A stretch of DNA of 64,000 nucleotides from Chitinophaga pinensis (lineage in GTDB: Bacteria > Bacteroidota > Bacteroidia > Chitinophagales > CAIOSU01). The translations under genes were made by a program, and so were the position numbers. Below the pieces are notes generated by a model. It was not told the DNA's origin, made no database searches, and was given only the letters and a program-made list of their open reading frames with translations. The stretch is taken from positions 267,830 to 331,829 of the forward strand of contig CAMDKI010000004.1 in assembly GCA_945901065.1 (NCBI GenBank). Direction: 5' to 3'. Below are positions 60,778 to 64,000 of the stretch, piece after piece (positions within the stretch are counted from its first letter, which is position 1; every line of letters starts with the position of its first letter).

Positions 60778-61578
60778 ATGAAAAATAAGATAGCGTTTGT
60801 TGCATTATTTCTACTTTTTGGAGCCTCCACTTTTGCACAAAGTGGTTTGCACATAGGCTTTACTTTTACACCATCATCGGTTTTCATCGTAAATCAAAAT
60901 AACTTTGAAACGCTTGACCGCGTATCAGTCATAAGCCGTTCGGAGCTTGATTATAAACTCAAATGGGGCTACACAGCTGGATTGCAACTAGGCTTTAATT
61001 TCAATAAACATCTTGGATTGCAAACGGGTGTTGGATATGTGCGTACTGGCCAGAACTACGAAGATACGTTTAATCCAGGCCCACCTTACCCAACGCCGTA
61101 TAACGTGGTTCGTAAAGTGGATTTGAGATACATTCGGGTTCCCTTGGCATTAAGCTATAAGTTCCATTTCAATAATACTAAATTCAAAATGTACACCTCC
61201 ATTGGGCCTTACTTTGGTTGGCTGTTAAATGCATCGGAGTCGGTTACATTAAACGACACAGTAAGAACCGACCTAACACCCGCTATTGAAAAATTCAATT
61301 CGTTTGATATTGGAATGAGTGTAGGTGTTGGTGGTGAGTATTTTATTACTAAAAATCTATACCTAAACTTGGGCTTAGCCATCGATTATGGCTTTACGGA
61401 CATGAACGGCAGCGCCGTTAAAAACTTAGATTGGTTTAGCAAAAACGACGTAGGTTATAAAAAGTCTAATAATTTTAACGCTGGCTTAAGTGTAGGTGTT
61501 CATTACCTATTCAATCCAAGAGCATCCAACCCATTTAAAAAGAAAGGTGGCGGCAGCGATGTTTCCATGCATTATTAA
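60778..61578 (+). CDS. Outer-membrane beta-barrel protein (PorT-like)
   Basis: A 266-residue exported protein with a signal peptide ending TFAQ. The mature part shows alternating strands of a small barrel (GYTAGLQLGFNF, HLGLQTGVGYVRTG, RYIRVPLALSYKFHF, GPYFGWLLNAS) and resembles the PorT-family barrels of Bacteroidota. The ATG at 60778 gives an ideal signal peptide; the frame extends to a TTG at 60745. The C-terminus is basic and Gly/Ser-rich after the last strand. Confidence 0.87.
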   Translation: MKNKIAFVALFLLFGASTFAQSGLHIGFTFTPSSVFIVNQNNFETLDRVSVISRSELDYKLKWGYTAGLQLGFNFNKHLGLQTGVGYVRTGQNYEDTFNPGPPYPTPYNVVRKVDLRYIRVPLALSYKFHFNNTKFKMYTSIGPYFGWLLNASESVTLNDTVRTDLTPAIEKFNSFDIGMSVGVGGEYFITKNLYLNLGLAIDYGFTDMNGSAVKNLDWFSKNDVGYKKSNNFNAGLSVGVHYLFNPRASNPFKKKGGGSDVSMHY

Positions 61579-61645
61579 AGCTCTTGTGCCTTTTATGTAA
61601 AAAACTCTAATTTAGTTGGTGGTATGAGCAACGTACCCCGACTAT

Positions 61646-63040
61646 ATGAGCAAAACCGTTAAAATAGCAGGCGCACAAGGTTTTTATGGTGATAGCCCGA
61701 TGGCTGCCATGAACATTGTGATGGAGAATGCCGCGAACTACTTAGTTCACGACGCCTTGGCCGAGCTAACCCTATCCATTCTACAGAAAGACAAACTGCG
61801 CAACCCCGAAGAGGGCTACGCTAAAGATATTGAAGTGCTAGCCAAAGTGCTTTATCCAGCTGCATTTGCCAACGGCATGCGCGTAGTAACCAACTCAGGC
61901 GGATTGAACCCCGAGAGTGCTGCGGAACGCGTAAAAGCCATCCTTAGCAAGGCAGGTGTAATAGGTATTAAAATTGCCACCATAACTGGCGACGATGTAC
62001 TGAATAGGCTAGGGGAGCTGCAAGAGGCTGGCGAAGAGTTGTTGAATATGGATACCAACCTAGCCTATAGCACCAGCAAATACCCACCTACCCATGCAAA
62101 CGTATACATTGGCGCCCAAAAGGTAAAAGATGCCTTAGACCAAGGTGCGAACCTAATACTAGCAGGTCGGGTAGCAGACCCTTGCCTAACGTTAGGTATA
62201 TTGGCACACGAGTTTGGTTGGCAACTAGAAGGCAATCTTAGCCAAGAGCAACTCAACTTATTGGCCAGTGGTATTTCCATTGGGCATTTGTTGGAGTGTG
62301 GCGGTCAGGCTTCGGGTGGTAATAGCTACGCCGAGTGGCCCATGGATTATAAAGTAAGCAACTTGGGCTACCCAATTGCCGAAGTATCGGCAGATGGCTC
62401 GGCCATATTTACCAAACTATCCAGCCAAGGCGGCAAAATGAGCCGTAACACCTTGCGTGAGCAGTTGGTATACGAAATACATGACCCATCGCACTACATT
62501 ACCCCTGATGTTATTGTAGATCTTACCAGCGTGGAGATAAAAGAACTGTCGCCCAATACGGTACTGTTCAAAGGTGCCAAAGGCAAGCCCCGCCCCGAAA
62601 AACTGAAACTTACCATCGGGCAGATGGAAGGGTATATAACCGAGCAGTTTTTCTTCTTCTCGTGGCCATATGCTTATGTTAAGTCGCAGAAGTTTATTGA
62701 GGCCGTGAAGGAGATTTGGGCCAACTTGCCCGTTTCCATCGACCGCATGCAGTTTGACCTAGTGGGGATTAACGGCATACACGGCAGTGCGGCACCCGAA
62801 ATACCGAAAGCATACTTGGACAACCTGAACGAAATAGGTATACGTGTAGCAATTAAGCATAAAGACGAGCGCACCGGCAAAATGGCTATTGCGGCTATCA
62901 CTTGTTTGGGCTTGAACGGCCCTCCGGGGGTAATATCTATACCGGGTTGGGGTAAAATGAACCGCGCCATGTTGAGCCTTTGGCCCACTTTGGTGCCTCG
63001 CGAATTGATTCACGAAGAACTTAAAATGCACGAACTATGA
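61646..63040 (+). CDS. AtuA-family protein (DUF1446), acyclic terpene utilisation
   Basis: A 464-residue protein of the AtuA/DUF1446 family, named for acyclic terpene utilisation in Pseudomonas. Family segments are visible at the N-terminus (GAQGFYGDSP, MENAANYLVHDALAELTLSIL), in the middle (TNSGGLNPESAAE, GRVADPCLTLGILAHEFGW, LECGGQASGGNS) and at the C-terminus (PRPEKLKLTIG). The enzymatic reaction is not established. It overlaps the next gene by four bases, which encodes the C-terminal domain that other proteins carry in one chain. Confidence 0.92.
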   Translation: MSKTVKIAGAQGFYGDSPMAAMNIVMENAANYLVHDALAELTLSILQKDKLRNPEEGYAKDIEVLAKVLYPAAFANGMRVVTNSGGLNPESAAERVKAILSKAGVIGIKIATITGDDVLNRLGELQEAGEELLNMDTNLAYSTSKYPPTHANVYIGAQKVKDALDQGANLILAGRVADPCLTLGILAHEFGWQLEGNLSQEQLNLLASGISIGHLLECGGQASGGNSYAEWPMDYKVSNLGYPIAEVSADGSAIFTKLSSQGGKMSRNTLREQLVYEIHDPSHYITPDVIVDLTSVEIKELSPNTVLFKGAKGKPRPEKLKLTIGQMEGYITEQFFFFSWPYAYVKSQKFIEAVKEIWANLPVSIDRMQFDLVGINGIHGSAAPEIPKAYLDNLNEIGIRVAIKHKDERTGKMAIAAITCLGLNGPPGVISIPGWGKMNRAMLSLWPTLVPRELIHEELKMHEL

Positions 63041-63351
63041 GCCGCATTAAACTAATTGATATTGCCAGCGCCCGTAGCGGCGACAAAAACGATGTGTGCA
63101 ACATAGGGGTAATGGCCAATGACATAGCTGCATATAGCCTTCTGAAACAACATCTTACAGCCGATAAGGTAAAGCAACACTTTGGCGATATGATTAAAGG
63201 GGAAGTGGTGCGCTACGAATGGGACACCATTGAAAGCCTCAACTTTGTATGCCACGGTGCGCTCGATGGCGGTGCCTCCCGCTCACTGCGTATGGATACG
63301 CTAGGCAAAAATTTCAGTAGCCATGTGTTGCGGTTGGAGTTTGAGGTGTAA
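63037..63351 (+). CDS. AtuA C-terminal-domain protein
   Basis: A 104-residue protein corresponding to the small C-terminal domain of AtuA-type proteins, with the motif ASARSGDKNDVCNIGVMA near the start and CHGALDGGASRSLRMDTLGK near the end. Many genomes encode it as a separate gene, as here, translationally coupled (ATGA overlap) to the large subunit. Confidence 0.9.
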   Translation: MSRIKLIDIASARSGDKNDVCNIGVMANDIAAYSLLKQHLTADKVKQHFGDMIKGEVVRYEWDTIESLNFVCHGALDGGASRSLRMDTLGKNFSSHVLRLEFEV

Positions 63352-63443
63352 TACCAACCTGATTTTCCTCACTATCCTTACACGTCCAATTTTAAAATCC
63401 CTAACTTAGCATAGCAATTTGCTCACCCGAAAATACGGATGTG

Positions 63444-64000
63444 ATGAAAGTATATCTGGATAATGCAGCTACCACGGCCTTGGATAGCAGTGTATTAGAA
63501 GTAATGATGCCCTACTTAACCGAACAATACGGCAATCCGTCATCAATTCACGGTTTTGGCCGCGAAACTAAGGCTGCCATTGAAAAGTCGAGAAAGGTTA
63601 TTGCCAAGTATCTGAATGCATCGGTGGGCGAAATTTTCTTTACGAGTGGTGGCACCGAGAGTGCCAACTTGGTATTGAAATGTGCGGTGGAACGTTATGG
63701 CGTGAAGCACATCATTACCAGTAAAATTGAGCACCATTGTGTAACACACCCAGTTGAAGAGCTAGAGAAAGCCGGCAAAATACAAGCACACTATGTACAG
63801 CTTGATGAGAATGGTCGTGTAGTGTACGAAGATTTGGAACGTTTGGTTTACCAATATGGCAAAGATGCTTTGGTGGCTCTTATGCACGCCAACAACGAAA
63901 TAGGCAACCTCTTAGATATCGAAAGGGTAGCACAGCTATGCAGCGAGCAAGGGGCTTTATTCTTTTCTGATACGGTACAGACTATTGCCCATTTCCCGTT
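63444..64000 (+). CDS. Cysteine desulfurase (3' end beyond the window)
   Basis: The first 185 residues of a class V aminotransferase-fold cysteine desulfurase (IscS/NifS group), which takes sulfur from cysteine for Fe-S cluster or thio-cofactor synthesis. The N-terminus [14 protein letters not shown], the PLP-phosphate-binding [16 protein letters not shown] with the conserved His, the HANNEIGN motif and SDTVQ (usually DAxQ) are visible. The PLP-binding Lys and the active Cys lie outside. The start is ATG at 63444; no Shine-Dalgarno is seen. Confidence 0.93.
   Translation, partial: MKVYLDNAATTALDSSVLEVMMPYLTEQYGNPSSIHGFGRETKAAIEKSRKVIAKYLNASVGEIFFTSGGTESANLVLKCAVERYGVKHIITSKIEHHCVTHPVEELEKAGKIQAHYVQLDENGRVVYEDLERLVYQYGKDALVALMHANNEIGNLLDIERVAQLCSEQGALFFSDTVQTIAHFP

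Overview
The window reads as chromosomal DNA of a Bacteroidota species, possibly a gliding or environmental lineage. The clues are a type IX secretion (T9SS) type-B sorting domain, a lipoprotein-type TamL next to TamB, SusC/D-style carboxypeptidase regulatory repeats, near absence of Shine-Dalgarno sequences, and several matches to the Bacteroidota -7 promoter element TAnnTTTG. The order is not determined. I saw no phage, insertion sequence, CRISPR array or origin. Two genes run off the ends: a Ser/Thr kinase-FHA protein on the left and a cysteine desulfurase on the right.

1-13.7 kb: housekeeping and regulation. It holds the kinase-FHA fragment, an aldehyde dehydrogenase, an orphan OmpR-type response regulator, tRNA-Ser(UGA) with a strong terminator, and a secreted T9SS repeat protein. 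These are followed by a 0.7-kb non-coding stretch with a structured leader before a DEAD-box RNA helicase, a DUF2231-like membrane protein with a cytochrome c lipoprotein, an ABC exporter, a YihY-like protein with a thioesterase, and a duplicated four-cysteine secreted protein.

14.5-17.9 kb: a compact operon of a dedicated acyl carrier protein, a FabH-like ketoacyl synthase, a GtrB-like polyprenyl-sugar synthase, a GNAT acyltransferase and a membrane protein. 17.9-25.3 kb: the widespread but poorly understood DUF58-MoxR-DUF4350-DUF4129-SpoIIM locus, in which SpoIIM appears fused to a second membrane protein, with a divergent RDD protein. 25.4-29.8 kb: a CAP-domain protein, a carboxypeptidase-regulatory-domain protein, a CrtI-like oxidoreductase, FolE, and an SDR that lacks the usual catalytic Tyr. 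29.8-37.8 kb: tamB-tamL and a small outer-membrane barrel.

38-54.3 kb: a glycan or cell-surface locus. It contains at least five glycosyltransferases, a UbiA-type prenyltransferase, two SGNH-family proteins, AsnB, a TMTC-like GT-C enzyme with TPRs, and a tandem pair of radical SAM enzymes with an N-terminal Twitch/SPASM-like cysteine cluster. Each radical SAM gene has its own identically placed promoter. This is the most promising uncharacterised system in the window: a surface glycan, or glycan-lipid, pathway with two radical SAM steps.

54.4-64 kb: a secreted protein, an M16 peptidase pair (catalytic H-subunit plus R/Y-subunit), a convergent third M16-like protein that has lost the metal site, a methyltransferase, an outer-membrane barrel, a two-gene AtuA-type module and the cysteine desulfurase.

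All calls come from reading the sequence and translations; no database search or structure prediction was run.
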